A stretch of 14,398 nucleotides of DNA, from positions 1 to 14,398 of the forward strand of contig JASIGD010000572.1 of NCBI GenBank assembly GCA_030045295.1, given 5' to 3'. A model generated the notes under the pieces. The model was not told the origin of the DNA, searched no databases, and saw only the letters and a list, made by a program, of their open reading frames with translations. This document shows, in pieces, positions 14,192-14,398 of this stretch (the first letter of the stretch is position 1; every line of letters starts with the position of its first letter). This DNA is from Streptosporangiaceae bacterium. Its GTDB lineage: Bacteria; Actinomycetota; Actinomycetes; Streptosporangiales; Streptosporangiaceae. Position numbers and translations under genes: made by a program.

Positions 14192-14398
14192 ATGGAGATC
14201 CCTCGGGTTAGCCGGCCCTACATGCCTGGGTACGGCATCTCCGGACCAGCGGAGGGAAGCGGGCTCCTGCACTGGTCCTGGGCCGCGGAGCGACTGACCG
14301 CGGCACGGAACTACTGGGTCGCCACGGTCTGGCCGGACGGACGGCCGCACGTCATGCCGGTCTGGGGCATGTGGGACGACAGCACGCTGTGGTTCACG
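14192..14398 (+). CDS. Pyridoxamine 5'-phosphate oxidase-like flavin-binding protein (N-terminal part, cut by window edge)
   Basis: Sixty-nine codons are visible before the right edge, with no stop. The translation has LLHWSWAAERLTAARNYWVA-type sequence followed by TVWPDGRPHVMPVWGMW (about 45-61), the first strands of the split-barrel FMN/F420-binding fold, where a gly-arg-pro-his turn is common. Related proteins act as FMN- or F420-dependent reductases or oxidases; cofactor and substrate cannot be told from this fragment. The ATG at 14192 has no ribosome binding site; TAGACC lies 7 bases upstream and could be a weak -10 of a leaderless message (TAGACC deviates from TANNNT at the last base). 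It is divergent from the zinc-ribbon gene and seems unrelated to the glycan locus. Confidence 0.8.
   Translation, partial: MEIPRVSRPYMPGYGISGPAEGSGLLHWSWAAERLTAARNYWVATVWPDGRPHVMPVWGMWDDSTLWFT

Overview
The window is very GC-rich, uses G/C-ending codons almost throughout, and has genes that abut or overlap, GTG and TTG starts, and several starts without a Shine-Dalgarno sequence. With the paired zinc-ribbon/coiled-coil and histidine-phosphatase genes (compare Rv2229c-Rv2228c of Mycobacterium), this points to an actinobacterium. I cannot place it to genus.

Bases 1-11536 look like one cell-surface glycan locus made of two divergent gene strings. The leftward string, read from 4728 down to 1, is a GT4 glycosyltransferase with a helical N-terminal extension, a WbpA/WecC-type UDP-sugar 6-dehydrogenase, a second GT4 glycosyltransferase, and the start of a polytopic GT-C-like membrane protein cut by the window edge. 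The rightward string (4770-11536) is a non-hydrolysing UDP-GlcNAc 2-epimerase (wecB), a coiled-coil protein with CgeB-like and GT2-tail-like regions, a protein made of two GT-B glycosyltransferases in tandem, and an asparagine-synthetase-like ligase without the glutaminase cysteine. The spacer between the strings is only 41 bases. Convergent to the rightward string is a Wzm/TagG-type ABC permease (11582-12628) with no ATPase partner in view.

Bases 12716-14398 look like chromosomal housekeeping: a stand-alone histidine phosphatase, a C4 zinc-ribbon coiled-coil protein, and the divergent start of a pyridoxamine-phosphate-oxidase-like flavoprotein.

Working model (inference): epimerase and dehydrogenase together supply UDP-ManNAcA or a related acidic aminosugar. 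The four glycosyltransferase units build a uronic-acid-containing glycan. The Asn-synthetase-like enzyme amidates or otherwise conjugates a carboxylate, perhaps that of the uronic acid. The permease exports the product, and the GT-C-like protein may add sugars on the outer membrane face. The most unusual parts are the cysteine-less Asn-synthetase-like ligase, the double glycosyltransferase, an 11-codon ORF that bridges two genes, and a repeated leaderless-start pattern. I saw no tRNA, rRNA, CRISPR array, transposase or phage gene, and no gene-free stretch over 300 bases; the longest is about 110 bases.
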